64,000 nt of DNA from Prorocentrum cordatum (GCA_963575745.1 CAUYUJ010001392.1:1-64000), one strand, 5' to 3'. Positions 21,606-33,469 are shown, counted from the stretch's first letter. The notes: generated by a model not told the origin, from the sequence alone. Translations and numbers: made by a program.

Positions 21606-21985
21606 AACGCTCGCAGTCCTGAACAACGGACGGCGTTGGACTCATTCCTGGGCTGGTTGGGCGGCGATGGGAGATCCTGGCGTTGGTTCCATTCGGCCCG
21701 AGGCTCAAGTCGCCCTCGAGGTCAGCGCGGGGTGCAGACGAGGGGCGGCGGTTGAAATACTTCCCCAGGTTGTCAGAACTCTTGGCCTTCAGCAACTTCA
21801 ACGGTCTCGCAGCGCCCGCGCGCTCCGAGGAGGCTGGGCGTTTCTTTGCTTCGGGGCCAGGCGAAACGGCGCCGAAAACGCGACCCTGGCGAGCAGCGGA
21901 CATCGGCGTCGGAGCTCGCGGAAGGGTCGCCGCCATGCGACCCGAGGCGGCCCCGGTCCGAAGGCCGACCTGGAACCTCGAAACT
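21606..21985 (-). CDS. Candidate exon, Ser/Pro/Arg-rich unknown protein
   Basis: About 125 codons on the minus strand. The most protein-like part is VFGAVSPGPEAKKRPASSER then PLKLLKAKSSDNLGKYFNRR and ISHRRPTSPGMSPTPSVVQD, ending at a TAA (CERFA stop). The basic, Ser/Pro-rich make-up suggests a disordered tail. Acceptor candidates CTCAGCAG or TTCCAG lie near 21,985. Not recognised. Confidence 0.45.
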
Positions 21986-22097
21986 GCTGAGGTGCCAGAG
22001 CGGAACAAATGCAGACGTCAGTTCGAGCACTGTCGGAATCCAGGATCGAACTTCTCAGAAGAGGGGCCCCGGGCAACGAGGAACGCAGAATGCGCGA

Positions 22098-22320
22098 CGC
22101 AGACAGTGCGCAGGAGGAGGAGGGGGAGGAGGAGGATGAGGGGGAGGAGGAGGCAGGCGACGCAGCGGAGGGAGCTGAAGGGCAGCACCTTCACCTGGCA
22201 GGCCAAAAACCAGGAGGAGGAGGAGGAGCAACAGGAGGTGGAGGGACGAAGGACTGGAATTGGAGGAGGAGGAGGAGGCGGAGGAGGAGTAGGAGGAATG
22301 AGAGGAGGGGGAGCGCGAAG
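22098..22320. repeat. Intronic repeat R2, copy 2 (inverted), in GGA tract
   Basis: Carries the reverse of the block at 13,050-13,160: AGCTGAAGGGCAGCACCTTC, CACCTGGCAGGCCAAAAACC and GGACGAAGGACTGGAATTGG, embedded in GGA triplets. Its orientation relative to the minus-strand gene block is opposite to copy 1, so the repeat is not tied to one transcript sense. Confidence 0.75.
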
Positions 22321-22680
22321 CCAGCGATAGTGATTAAGTTAGCCATTTTGGGAGAATGGTCGCTCGGGGCTGCGCGCCCCTAACTATCGCCGCTCCAAAT
22401 TTTCGTCGTGACGCCCCCGCCCCCAGACATAGCAAAGGCAGAAACTTGGGAACTCCGCGGTTCCCACCCCACGTTTTATGGCTTTATGAAGACCCGAGAC
22501 TCGACCCCCATGGACGCCACGGAGCCCAGAGGCCCTGCGCCCCTGGACCTCCGACCCCACAAGGACTGCAGGGGCGCCTCGGGCCCCTCTCGAAACTCTC
22601 GAGACGCGAGCGAGAGGAAGAGGGGGGACTTCCTGACGTTTTCATCACAGAAGCAAACGCGGCTCGTGGTGAGGCGGCAC

Positions 22681-23250
22681 GTCCCCGTCATTGGGGTCGC
22701 GCTCTGCCCTGATCCAATCGGTCGCGTCGGCGCGAGCGGACACGTTAATCCGGCTCTCCTCGCGAACCTCGAAGCCAGGGGCGAATTTCCTATGATCGTC
22801 GGCCGAGTGGTCACCTGGCAAGGTCTCAGCATGCCTCAACCACGCCGACAGTTTGCCAAGGGGGCGGCCCTGGCCATACGTCTTAGTCCCGCGCCTGGCC
22901 GTGCCAGGCGGTGGCCGACAAGTCCTGCTGAGCGTCGCGGAACACATATCGCAAACAGCCCGCATATCTTGCGAACCGTCTTTGTTCCTCGAAAGCCTGA
23001 TGTAGCCAAGAGGGAAAACTAGGCGAGGGAAGGCCTCCTCCCGCGGCCTGTCGGGGAGCGGCTCTGGGTGCGGCGCAGGCGCAGGAGCCGGCGGGGGCGC
23101 CTCCTCTGGGGGCCCCTCAGGAGCTTCGGGAAGCTCCTCTGGCGCAACCTCGGGCGGCTCGGCCGCAAGCACCTCGGGCGCTGGCGCTGGCGGCCCCTCT
23201 GGTTCCGGCGCCGGCGGGCCCTCGCGCTCGCGGCATGAGAGAAAGAAGAC
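22681..23250 (-). CDS. Exon, Pro/Glu-rich N-part plus conserved family segment
   Basis: Starts after the acceptor CATCACCAG at 23,251 and ends before GTGCCGCC (donor) at 22,681. The first ~65 codons are a PEA-type low-complexity linker (PPAPEPEGPPAPAPE, then EVAPEELPEAPEGPPEEAP). The rest reads as a conserved dinoflagellate family segment: FPLGYIRLSRNKDGSQDMRA, VCDMCSATLSRTCRPPP, a GQGRPLGKLSAWLRHAE box and WIRAERDPNDGD. The CDMC...RTC cysteines could bind metal. Function unknown. It probably continues the long gene that starts at 30.4 kb; the join is inferred. Confidence 0.6.
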
Positions 23251-23331
23251 CTGGTGATGATGAGAGAGGGGATAGGACAAGAAGAGAGGAGAGGAGAGAG
23301 AGAGTGAGAGAGAGAGCGAGAGTGAGCGAGA

Positions 23332-23414
<83 letters not shown>

Positions 23415-23460
23415 AGAGAGAGAAAAGAGAGATAGAACCGAGAGAGAGAGAGATAAAGAA

Positions 23461-23505
<45 letters not shown>

Positions 23506-23726
23506 AAAAAAAAGAGAGGAAGAGAGCGAAGGGGGGAGGGAGGAAGGAAGGAAGGCGGAGGGAGGCAGGGATGGAGAGAGCGAGAGAGGGAGGGAGAGGG
23601 AGGGAGGGGGGGAGAGAGGGAGGGGGGGGAGGGAGAGCGAGAGAGAGAGAGAGAGAGAACGAGAAAAAAAAAAAAAAAAAAAAAAAAACAAAAAAAAAAA
23701 AAAAAGAGACAGGAGAGAGGGAGAGA

Positions 23727-23810
<84 letters not shown>

Positions 23811-23820
23811 AGGGAGGGAG
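23251..23820. repeat. 570-bp (GA)n/(A)n tract, probable intron
   Basis: Almost uninterrupted GA dinucleotides with GGAGGGAG patches and an A-rich run at 23,666-23,705. On the minus strand it is a (CT)n/(T)n tract that ends at the acceptor CACCAG of the exon at 23,250, so it would act as an unusually long polypyrimidine tract. Confidence 0.85.
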
Positions 23821-23907
23821 CCAGGTTGACAATCAAATCAACAGCGACAACCGCGTCGTCGGTAGACAGGCACTCACTAATCACTCCACCAATAGACACG
23901 TCTCACG

Positions 23908-24290
23908 TTAGTTATGCATTGGCCACCACCCTCTCCTCCAACGACTGTTCTCCACCCTGGCAGGGCGAGGGAATGCAGGGCGCAGAACAGCACGGTGCGA
24001 AACCTGGGCCGCCTGGGCCCACGCTGCAAGAAAGGAGCTGACATCTGCTTGCGTCGCAACAAGGGGCGATCGGCCCTCGAACGCCTGGAACTGATCATCC
24101 AACACGTCCTCCTCGAAGATGACGCCAGCGCAGCCCTCCGAGCCGCTCTCCCAGGCGCCATTGCCGTCGCCGGCAGCGACGGCGCCAAGATCGCCAGCGA
24201 CAGGTCCGTCAGCGCCAGCCGCGGGCCCAGCAGCAGCGGCCTCGCAGTCGGGCGAATGCCAGACATGTGGAACATAAAGAGGAGCAGAAA
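23908..24290 (-). CDS. Candidate exon, unknown protein
   Basis: Minus-strand frame open for over 120 codons: an Ala/Gly-rich part (PVAGDLGAVAAGDGNGAWES), then CAGVIFEEDVLDDQFQAFEG and LVATQADVSSFLAAWAQAAQ. The acidic/hydrophobic pattern of the second half looks coding. It lies between two better exons on the same strand. Splice edges not resolved. Confidence 0.45.
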
Positions 24291-24834
24291 GATATTGAAC
24301 TATGCATATTCATGCGCTGCGCGTGTTCGAGCGCTTGCGATCCTAGCATCTGACATTTTGAAGACGGAATGACACGCGCGCATCGCGCCACTGCGCTGGT
24401 CGGACACGCAATCGACGGGCGCGCGCGCTCAAAAGCTCGCATCGATTCGACATCAAAGCATCGATTCGACATCAAAGCAGCGCAGGGTTAGCGGCGTTAC
24501 AACGTCGACTAAAACACTCGGATAGCGACACCCCAGACAAGCAAGACACGAGAGGCGAGCCTCCGCCCGAGCAATGACGTCGAGCAGATCAGGGCGGGCA
24601 GCTTCCGCGCCGCCAGGAGGGCCACCGCCGCCGCCTGCGTCGCCGGGCGCGCCGCCACCGCCAGCTCCTGGAGGCCCACCGCGGTCGCCTCTGGGAGGGG
24701 GCGCGGGCGGGCATGGGGCGACTCGACAAAGCGACCTTTGTCTCTTACTCCCTCCTCCAGGCCTCATCCCTCGCCATGCTCCTCCCCCCCCCCTTGCCGC
24801 TGCCCGCCGAGCCAGGGGGGGGTGTTCATATTGA
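24291..24834. other. Probable intron; 20-bp tandem duplication
   Basis: GCATCGATTCGACATCAAA is present twice in tandem at about 24,438-24,477. 24,580-24,720 is GCC/CCG-rich and open in several frames (Pro or Gly-rich). No firm exon. Confidence 0.4.
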
Positions 24835-25043
24835 AGCCGCAGTGGCCTCCATCGCCGCCGCCGCCCAGTCGGTGATACTCACGACGTAGAATGCGAACGC
24901 GGGATGGGCTTTGAACGAGATCTTCAACGGTATGAACGACCATCTGGACTTCCTCATCAATGCGAGCGCCCGCGGCGATCGCCAAAGACCTCTGCTCCCG
25001 ACGCTCGCGACAGTAGCAGATGATAGGTACCAAACAGAGGGGG
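24835..25043 (-). CDS. Exon, unknown family protein
   Basis: Follows an acceptor TGATGTAG at 25,044. Reads RPLCLVPIICYCRERREQRS, LAIAAGARIDEEVQMVVHTV and EDLVQSPSRVRILRREYHRL, then passes into Gly-rich sequence. Likely the exon after the 1.8-kb exon ending at 25,322. The segment is basic and helical; function unknown. Confidence 0.5.
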
Positions 25044-25321
25044 CGCTACATCAATCCGAAGGGCTCAACGAAAACCCAAAGAAGCTGCAGGGCGCGCGAT
25101 CAGGCAACATCACACATCACAATCACAATGGCAAAACGCACGTGCCGAGGCAGTCACTATGACCAGTGGCAAACAGAGTCTGCAGCACGTGAACGCCATC
25201 GCGCGCACTCGCGCGCAGCGTGCAGGTTTGCTCAATCAAATCATCAGACGTGCCAAGGCCGCCCCTGCCCCCTGCCCGCCCGACCGCGCAATTGAGTAAC
25301 TAGTCTTGAAGGACAACTCAC

Positions 25322-28300
25322 CCTTCAAAACGCGGAGCTGGATGAACGTGGCATCGCCGTCGCCGACAGCCTCCTCGTCTGATTCGGTGCCGCCGTCGAA
25401 GAGACACTGCGCGAACACGAGCAACGGCGGCAACGAGAAGCGGCGATAGCCCAAGCAATATGGATCTGATGAGAACCTGATCGTGTGGAAACTCACGAAG
25501 CATCCGATCTCAACGCTCGCATTCAAGATCGTCAACATTGATTTCGCCAGACGCATGGCCATGTCAAAATGAGGGGCGTCATCAGTTCGACAGAGCCCTG
25601 GGTGAGCATCCCAACATGGCAGCTTGACTTGAAGAGGGCCTTTTAGACGAGGATCGGCGCCGACGCACATGCCCTGGCGGAGCTCGCCCCTCGCGAAGTC
25701 GCCGACTCTCCGAAAGCCTCCTCGCCATTCTTTCATTCCGAACTTCCTGGCCAAGACCTCAACGTGCGCCTGGAAACGCGCAGACGCAATAGGCCAGATC
25801 TCGTCACCGACGTCGAATGGGAAGACCTGTCGCGAGAGCTGCTCAACGGCATAACTGTTCACCTGGCCACCAACCACCTCATCGCCATCGCGGGCTGCCT
25901 CTGCAATCTCCAGTAAATCTGAATCACCTACGACATCGTCAAGCGAAAAAAGGGGATCGACGCGATGCAACCTGAAGAAGGCGTCGCGCTGCTCCTGAGA
26001 CATATCCTCGAACTCCCTCCTCCAGGACCGCCGGGCCTCAATCTCCTGCGAGCGACCCCACGACCGCCCTCTGCAGACGCGAGCCCAGCGAGACTTAATA
26101 TACGTAAACATCCAGGACTGATTTCCCTGCGCCCCGCGGCGCGCACGCGTCTTCCTCACCATGACGCGTTTCCCAGAACGGCTTGTCTTCCGACGGGCGC
26201 TCCCAGAAGTGACGAGGCTCAAATGTTTCTTGGCGTACTTTGCAGTCCCCTTGGGCGCAGAATAATCAACTCGACCACGAGCAAGGTGCACTCTCATGAG
26301 AACCCTGGAGACGGAATGGTAAATCACGCCCTCCACCTGCCGCCTCGTAGAATGCGTTGACAGCACGGAATTCTTATTAGTAGCGTGAGTGCTTTCCACG
26401 TGAGCAACAGACGTCCTGCCGCGAGACATCCACGACCTGAGACAGCCTTTCAGAGCCGCGCTGGATAACACTGCAGCTGGAGAATCACACACGCACCTGA
26501 TCTTCTCAGAAAAACCCTTATCCAAACAACACCTGTTACAATCGTACAAACGGCGAGCCACGGCGGCAGGAGAATCAGGGGAACCAGCAGGGGCAGTGGA
26601 AGGAAGCACAAGCTTGATCAATTGGAATGGGAATTGTTCCAAGTAGTAGTCGACCCGCCAATGCACTGCAGCAGAAAGCTCAACGACGCACGTCCTGCAA
26701 TTTCTGACGTGCCTTCGGCGGCCCTCAACGCCCAATGGGAAGTACGATCTCACAAGAAGGTGAACATCCCCGCAGCAGAGCGCATTCACGAACGCCTGCT
26801 GGCACGACCGCACCGGGCTCAAAGTGCTCGACGAAAGAAGGTCTGGCAATACGCTGCCATTCTCATCCCTGCGAATAAGCTCTACAATCAAATCATCCAA
26901 CGGTTTACATGTCAAAGAAAGCGTGAGAACGTAAGACACCAGCTCGGCATCATCAAGGAAGGCCGACACCCTCCTGACCTTGCGGCTCATCTGCCGCGAG
27001 AAAGACTCCTCCTCGCCACTGGGCTCGTCGCCGACGTACGGCTCGGAACTGAATGCCAACTTCCACGCGCGCCGAAAAATATTGCGCGGCAGCAGTGCCA
27101 TGCCAAGCCAGGAACAATACGGCCCAAGGACAGACCACCTCGGGCGGGGGAAAAATGGCCGAAGGAGAGGGGGGCGGCAACGACGACGACGAGGTCCCAG
27201 GGGTCACGCCGAAAAAAAAGTCGATAACAACCCTGATAATGGGCAGGCTGAGGGCGGGCTGAGGGCGGGTGCACTGAGAATGGGCGGGCTGAGGGCGGGC
27301 TGAAGGCGGGCTGGAGGTGGGCGGGCTGAGGGCGGGTGAACCGAGAGACTGAGAGTGGGCGGGGTGGGGCTGAGGGCGCGCTGAGGCTGGGGAGTCGGGC
27401 AGGGCGGGTGGCGAAAAAGAGGGGGGGGGATTAAACGAGAGAGAAGGCCCAGGGCAGTAGAGATCGAACGTCACAGTTTCCCAGTTCGGTTTTTGAAGGC
27501 AGGTTCACTTGTTGCAATCATTCCCATCCCCGCCGGGAGAAGGAAGTACAATTCGGCATCATCGTGACGAAAAGCCAAAACATCAGCTCGACGAGGAGCG
27601 AGATCGCGCTCTCCTTGGTGCGCCCGCACTGGCACCCCACCGGGCAGAAGTGCACGATGGAACTCTCGTTCCAGGGCGCCTGCAGCGCGGCCGCGGAGCA
27701 GGAGTGAAGGGCCTCGAGATGGGCGAGGGAGAATGACGAGGAAGAGAGGAAGGGGGATCAGGATGATAGAGGGCGAGGAGGAGGGCGATGAGGACGAGGC
27801 CGAGGAAAGATGAAGCAGGGATGCGGATGAGGAAGAGGATGAAGATGATGATGGGGACGATGAGGATGGGGATGATGAGAATGACGATGAGAATGAGGGT
27901 GAGGGAGGTTTGGAGGGGCGAAGACGCGGATGGTGAAGGGTGAGGGATGAGGGGTGGCGGACGAGGCAACGATGAGGATGATGATGAGGGGTGGCGCCGC
28001 GGCGCCTGCAAGAGCTGGAACAGCATGTTCGCTCGATGATCAACGCGCTGCTCCTTGGCGCCCTCGAAAGGGTTCGCAAACTCCCTGCGCAGCACGCGGT
28101 CCAAGAGCAGGATATTCAACATCCGTCGATCCCTCACGCGGTGCTCTGCATTCTCTGGCGGCGGGGGAACCCCTAGCTGGAAATCGAGGCCTTGGCAAAC
28201 GCTCACGACGGCCAGCTTCAGCGCGTCGACTCTGCCCGAGATGCGAAGGACCGACCCGAGGGCCCCGAGGGTTGGCGTCAACTTCCGCCGATCCAAAATG

Positions 28301-30446
28301 ACGATGACACCTGGCGGCAAGGGCCCGAACGGGCCCGAACTTGGGCCGCAGCAAGGGCCCTCGCACGGGAAGGAAGGGGGAGGAGGGAGGCGAAAGAGCG
28401 TGGACCGCGTGAGCGCGAGAGATGATACGCGCATCGATGGGAGGGATAGTGAGAGGGGAAAAAGGGATAATAAGGAGAAGGATGAGGAGGGGGAGGGGAA
28501 GGAGGAGGAGGTGGAGGAGGAGGAGGAGGAGGAGGAGGAGGAGGGGAAGGAGGAGCGCAGGATGGCCCCTGATAAAGGGGGGTGGCCATGGGAAGCCCCC
28601 CCATCATCCCCCTCTTGCTCGTCCTTCTCCTCCTCTTCCTTCTCCTCCTCCTCCTCGTCCACCCCCCCGCGTTCCTCCTCCTCCTCACCGCGCTCCTCTT
28701 CCCCCTCTCGCACCCCGCCCTCGTTCTCATCTCCATCCCGCCTCTTGCCTCCTCCTCTTTCCCCTGGGGGCCCACCGCGAAAGAGCTGGTGCACCAAGCA
28801 CTTGCTGCCCCAGCTGCAAACTTTGGCGCCGCAGTTCAGGGCGCTAAACATAATGGACTTCCGATTGGACGAGGCGGCGTCGGCGCATTCAACGACCAAG
28901 ATCAACTCCTGGCCCCCGGGCGCCCCAGCGATCAAACAACGGCCTCGAATGGCCGACGAGGGCGGGCTGGGCGGGAAGGCTCATGGACGGACCCAGGGAA
29001 ACGAATTTTTCGGAGGCCGAGGGCGAAGGGGACTGACGAGGAAAGGAAGGCGAGAGGGATGGGGGAGGGAGGAGGGGGCGGAGGAGGAAGAGCAGCAGCA
29101 GCAGCAGAAGCAGGCGGAGGAGGAGGAGGAGGAGGAGGAGGAGGAGGAGGAGGAGGGGGGGAGGGGGGGGGACGGAGCCCTTGCCTTGCCGAGAAGGCGC
29201 AAGGCGTCGAAGCTCAGGCAACCGCCCAAGGCGCCCTGCACGGCCGAATGGACGTGCCCGGCCGACTTGCCCAGCAGCAGCCTGGGGGGGATGATCAGCT
29301 GCGCGGACTCGCCTGAGCTGCGACCGCCGCGTCGTCGCATCGTCCTCCTGCCGCTTCTCCTCGTCGTCGTCCTCCTCTCCTCCCCCGCGCCCTCCTCCTC
29401 CTCCTCCTCCTCCTCCTCCTCCTCCTCCTCCTCGTCCTTCTCGCCCTCCTCCTCCTGCTCCTCCTCGTCCTCACCTCATCCCCCTCATCCCTCTCTTCCG
29501 CCCACGTCCCCCCCTTGGGCCAGAGGGCCCCTGGGTGGCCCCCGGGGCCGCCGCCAACGACAATGGGGGGGATCATCGCGGCAAAACTTCGGTAAAGATT
29601 TCTAAACCGAGAACCAGAGGAAAGTGTTAAAGGAGTTGAGCGGGCCGCTGCCTGGGCCGCACTCCACAGCGCACATGTGGCTGAACATGTCCACTACGCC
29701 GTGCTGCGTGTTCTTCAGGCCAAGCTGTAACCACGTCTGGTGATCACAAAGAACACGATCACCCAATTGGCGCCGATGGCGATGGGGAATTACGTAACGT
29801 GCAAAAGGGCGAATCAGTTCAGATAACATACCAAAGCTCATGTGAATCGGCGTGTCGTCGTAGGAATGTTCAATGAAACAATACCCACTCGATGAACCAA
29901 CGAGTAATTCACGCAACATGTTATTCTGCGAATGCTGAAGACAAGACGAAGCAAGGGCGCGAACGGAAAGGACGCCAGATCCACTGCAGTACTCTTCCCC
30001 GTGCTTTGCAAAACACAACTTCAAAGCGCCATGGGGCGTGAACTGCCGAGGATGAACGGCGGTCCGTTCTACGCCGCCCTCAAGAACTTCATCGCCGACG
30101 TTCACTTGGGACATGTTCCAACTTTTCTGGATACTGCTGCTATCGGCCTTCAACTGGGACAGTTCATGCCTTTTCTTATTTAACTGCTTGGTCAACCGTG
30201 CCCTCTTGATGATCTCGCCCCGACGCTGGACCATCGCCAGGCGGTCCGACGGAGGCGGCCGCGGCGGCCTGGTGGCGCCGGCGATGACGACGAGGCGGCT
30301 GCGCTGGCACTGTCCGCGCGCCGCGCCGCCCTGAAGGCCGCCAAAGCTGCGCCCACATTGGCAGTCCCTCTGGGCACCCTGGGCTCGGCCGCCGCGGCTG
30401 CTGGCGCATCGCCCCCCTGGCCCTGGATGAAGTCTAAAGGGTCCAT
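25322..30446 (-). CDS. Long multi-exon gene, dinoflagellate family protein
   Basis: Starts at ATG 30,446 (MDPLDFIQGQGGDAP), followed by an Ala-rich linker, then in another frame KRARLTKQLNKKRHELSQLK, LRELLVGSSSGYCFIEHSYD and LSELIRPFARYVIPHRHRR to about 29,655. Further exons, edges approximate: 29,320-29,175 (LGKSAGHVHSAVQGALGGCL); 28,960-28,785 (ELILVVECADAASSNRKSIM, CGAKVCSWGSKCLVHQLFR); 28,335-28,000 (VDALKLAVVSVCQGLDFQLG, NILLLDRVLRREFANPFEGA); 27,720-27,540 (IVHFCPVGCQCGRTKESAI). The last exon, 27,138-25,322, has firm edges (acceptor CCCGAG, donor GGGTGAGTTG) and 605 codons, including RNCRTCVVELSAAVHWRVDY, CNRCCLDKGFSEKIRC, a helix-rich middle and WDAHPGLCRTDDAPHFDMAM. Cys pairs suggest metal sites. 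I know this as a recurrent dinoflagellate protein of unknown role. The frame change near 30,260 could be a short intron or a lesion. Introns are GGA- or GAT-rich. Confidence 0.65.
27240..27400. repeat. GGGCGGGCTGA minisatellite
   Basis: About ten degenerate units of 9-15 bp (GGGCGGGCTGAGGGCGGGTG). It lies in an intron of the long minus-strand gene. Confidence 0.8.
27725..27975. repeat. Degenerate GAT/GAG triplet tract in intron
   Basis: GATGAGGATGAGG-type triplets between two exons of the long gene. Acidic or Ser/Ile frames through it are not genes. Confidence 0.75.
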
Positions 30447-30559
30447 CCTCGCTGGAGAATGGAGAAGCCCGCCGCATGGGCCAGAATGCGGCGGCAACGG
30501 AAAGAAGCGAGACGGACTCCATCACAGCGCAAGCCGCTAGGCAATCCTCTTTCTGGCAG

Positions 30560-31975
30560 GGTGACTGACGCTCGCCATCTGGAAAGACTGTCTGGTAGAG
30601 TTTCTGGTCGGGATTTGGGTTCTAGAGTTTGAGGCTCGTTTTGAAATCATGCTTTGCCTCAATGAAGCCCCCGCAGCTCCCGCCGATCACAACTTATATC
30701 AACTCCGTTTGTTCGAAAGTCGTGCTAACGTTTGTTGATGTTACGACGTACGACGTTACCGCCATGGTACAACATCCTTACTTGCATGCCCCCTGGCTCC
30801 TACCTCCATCCCGCATTCCCCCCCTTCCCCCCCCCCCGCCCCCCCCCCCATTTCCCCCCCCCCCTCTCCTCCCCCCATATCCCCTCCCCCCCCCATATCA
30901 CCCTTCCCTTCCCCCCTCCCCTCCCCTCCCCCTTCTGTTCCCTTTTCGCTGCCCCTTTCGCTGACCTTCGCTGCCCCCTTTCGCCGACCCCTTCGCTCTC
31001 CCCCTCCCGTGGCACCTTATCAAAACCCCAAAATCTCAAGATCCCAGAAAGGCCCGTTTTGCAACTCTTGTGGCGGCGTCAAGGGGGGAGGAGGAGGAGG
31101 GGGGGGAAGGAGGAGAAGGAGGAGTAGGAGGAGGGGAGGGCTTCCACCCCCTCATCATCCGTCGCGCCACCGACCGCCCCCACAGCGGCTTCCGCAGCCG
31201 GGCGTGGCCCGTGCCTCTGTGGGGGGGCCCCCCACCTCCTCGTCATCCTTCTCCTCCTCGTCGTCCACCCCCCATCCCACTTCTCCTCTGAGCTCTGCGC
31301 TGCGCTATACCTCGCTGACGCCAGCGCCCGTCTCCTCATCCTCCCCCTTCTCCTCCCCTTCCACTCTCCTCGCCCACCTCCCCCTCCTGATCCTGCTGCT
31401 GCTGCTTCTGCTTCTCCTCCTTCTCCTCCTCGCTGCCCTCCTCCCCCATCCCCCCCGCCTCCTCCCACCCCCCCCTCATCCTCCCCCCCCCTCCCCCTCC
31501 TCCTCCTCCTCCTCCTCCACCCCCATGCCGACTTCGACGGCGTCGACGTCGACGACGTCGCCCGTCGTCGTCGACGACGCCGACGTCGTCGACGACGTCG
31601 ACGACAGCTACGACGCCGTCGATGACGACGACGCTCCTCCTCTCCCCCTCCCCCCTCGCTCTCCGGCCCTGGCCCGCGAGCGCGGGCCTCCCGCGCGAGC
31701 GCCTCGAGCGGCGGCGGCCCGCGGGCGGCTGGCGGCGGGCCCGCGGCGCGCAGCAGCTGCTGCAGGCTCGCCTTCCGCCGCGGAGAAGGGGGGAGGGGGG
31801 GGGGGGGTGCCTTTGTTCCACCCCCCTCTCGGGCGCGCGGGGACCGACGAGGGGGGGGGGGATTGTTGGGGCATTGCACTGCAGGCCCCCCCCCCCCCCC
31901 CCCCCCCCTCCCTCTCAGCATCGCATGGCCGACGCCCGCCCCCAGCGGCGTGGCCAGGGCCTCACTGGCCCATGT
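30560..31975. repeat. C-rich, TCC and GAC/GTC low-complexity region
   Basis: 30,560-30,780 shows no gene. 30,800-30,960 is C-rich. 31,085-31,140 is GGA; 31,225-31,520 TCC/CTT; 31,526-31,640 is a GAC/GTC triplet array with many self-complementary GTCGAC sites; 31,885-31,908 is a 24-base C run. Long open frames here encode Pro/Ser or Arg/Gly runs in several overlapping frames and are rejected as genes. Confidence 0.8.
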
Positions 31976-33076
31976 GGCTCTGCCTAGAGGGTTCTTACTC
32001 TCTTTTCTTAAAGGGGCCGGGCAATGGAAAACGCCCCGGACGACCCCCCCGGCATCCGCCCCGCGGTTCCCCCAGTTGCGCCCTCTTACTTGATAGCTTT
32101 GCGTATCTCATATTAGTTTTGTTTAGTACCGCTTCATTTTAGCTTAGCTTCATTCGCGTATAACTTTATCGTAGTTTCGCTTAGCTTTATAGCTTAGCTT
32201 ACTCTAGCATAGCACAGCGCAGCATCGCATATCATAGCATATAGCCCAGCATAGCATAGCATAGCGCAGCATACCATAGCCTAGCATAACATAGCGCAGC
32301 CTATAGCGCATCCTAGCATCGCATAGTATAGCATAGCGCAGCATCGCATAGCATAGCATAGCATAGAACGGCATAGCATAGCATAGCATATTATAGTTTG
32401 CTTAAAGGGGCCGGGCTGTGGAAAGCGCCCCGGGCGGTTCCCCATGCCCCTTGGGAGCGGTTCCCCCCCGTCCCCTGGGAGCTTTAGCTTTGGCTTTAGA
32501 GTTAGTGTTAGCTTAGCTTTAGCTTCAGCTTTGCTTTACCTTAGCTGCATGCTTAGCTTTAGATTTTGCTTAGCTTTAGCTTAGCTTTACATTGGAATTA
32601 GCTTAGCTTTAGCTTAGCTCTAGCTTAGCTTTAGCTTAGCTTTAGCTTAGCTTTAGCTTAGCTTCAGCTTTAGCTTTAGCTTAGCTTTAGCTTAGCGTCA
32701 GCTTAGCTTTAGCTTTTTATCTTAGCTGCAGCTTAGCTTCAGCTTAGCCTTAGCTCAGCTTAGCTTAGCTTTAGCTGAGCTTCAGCTGAGCTCTAGCTGA
32801 ACTTTAGCTGAACTTTAGCAGAGCTCAGCTTAGTTTTAGTTTAACTGCAATTCAGCTTTAGCTTAATTGTAGCTTAGTTTCATCTTAGTTGTAACTCAGC
32901 TTTACCTCCGCTGTAGCTTAGCATCAGCTTAGCTTCAGCTTAGCTTCAGCTTAGCTTTAGCTTTAGCTTAGCTTTAGCTCAGCTTTAGCTAAGCTTTAGC
33001 GTAGCTTTACTGCTACTACACATGTTGCCTTGCTAGGGGCTCCAACTCCTAGGTAGGGTCGCACTGGGATAATATA
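31976..33076. mobile_element. AGCT-array dispersed element, copy 2 (reverse)
   Basis: Order on the plus strand: GCTCTGCCTAGAGGGTTCTT end; a first CTTAAAGGGGCCGGGCA and GGTTCCCCCAG box; a TAGCA-unit array (about 32,200-32,395); a second CTTAAAGGGGCCGGGC box with CGCCCCGGGCGGTTCCCC and GGGAGCGGTTCCCCC; the TTTAGCTTAGC array (about 32,480-33,012); then CTAGGGGCTCCAACTCCTAG and GGTCGCACTGGGATAAT. The GC-rich box is present twice, so this copy may be a nested or duplicated insertion. An AT microsatellite follows at once. Confidence 0.8.
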
Positions 33077-33165
33077 ATCAGATATAATGTAAGTATATAT
33101 GATATATATAAATGTACATACATCTGTATACATATATATATATATACACATAGGTTGTTCCCGTT
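33077..33165. repeat. TATA microsatellite beside AGCT element end
   Basis: TATAATCAGATATAATG-type AT-rich sequence followed by TATATATATATACACA. AT microsatellites also abut the matching end of copies 1 and 5. Confidence 0.8.
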
Positions 33166-33199
33166 GGGTTCCCAGGGGCGCATCCATTGGGGCGGTATC

Positions 33200-33381
33200 T
33201 GGCGGGGGCCTCGAAGGGGGCGAGGACGGGGGCGGGGGTCGGTCGCGCGATGCTGATCCTCGTCGCCCACGCACTCGACGCCGAGGTCCATTCGAATGCT
33301 GTTTTTTTCACAAACAGCGAAAACGCGCAGCGGCCCCTCCGCCACAGTGGCTATTGTCCGAGCCACGCATTGCACCGGCAA
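33200..33381 (-). CDS. Weak candidate exon
   Basis: Minus-strand segment reading CVARTIATVAEGPLRVFAVC then EKNSIRMDLGVECVGDEDQH. The plus strand is also open here, so coding sense is uncertain. No family match. Confidence 0.25.
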
Positions 33382-33469
33382 ACAGGAGTGGACGGAGAGG
33401 GAGGCGAAGTGAGACGACGAAAAAAAAGAGGATGGGGGGACGCAACTAATTGACGATGAGCGGGCTGAG

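Noticed and set aside
30629-32142. Pro/Ser-rich plus-strand frames in C-rich DNA
   Set aside because: Result of C-runs and TCC repeats; no splice context or family similarity.
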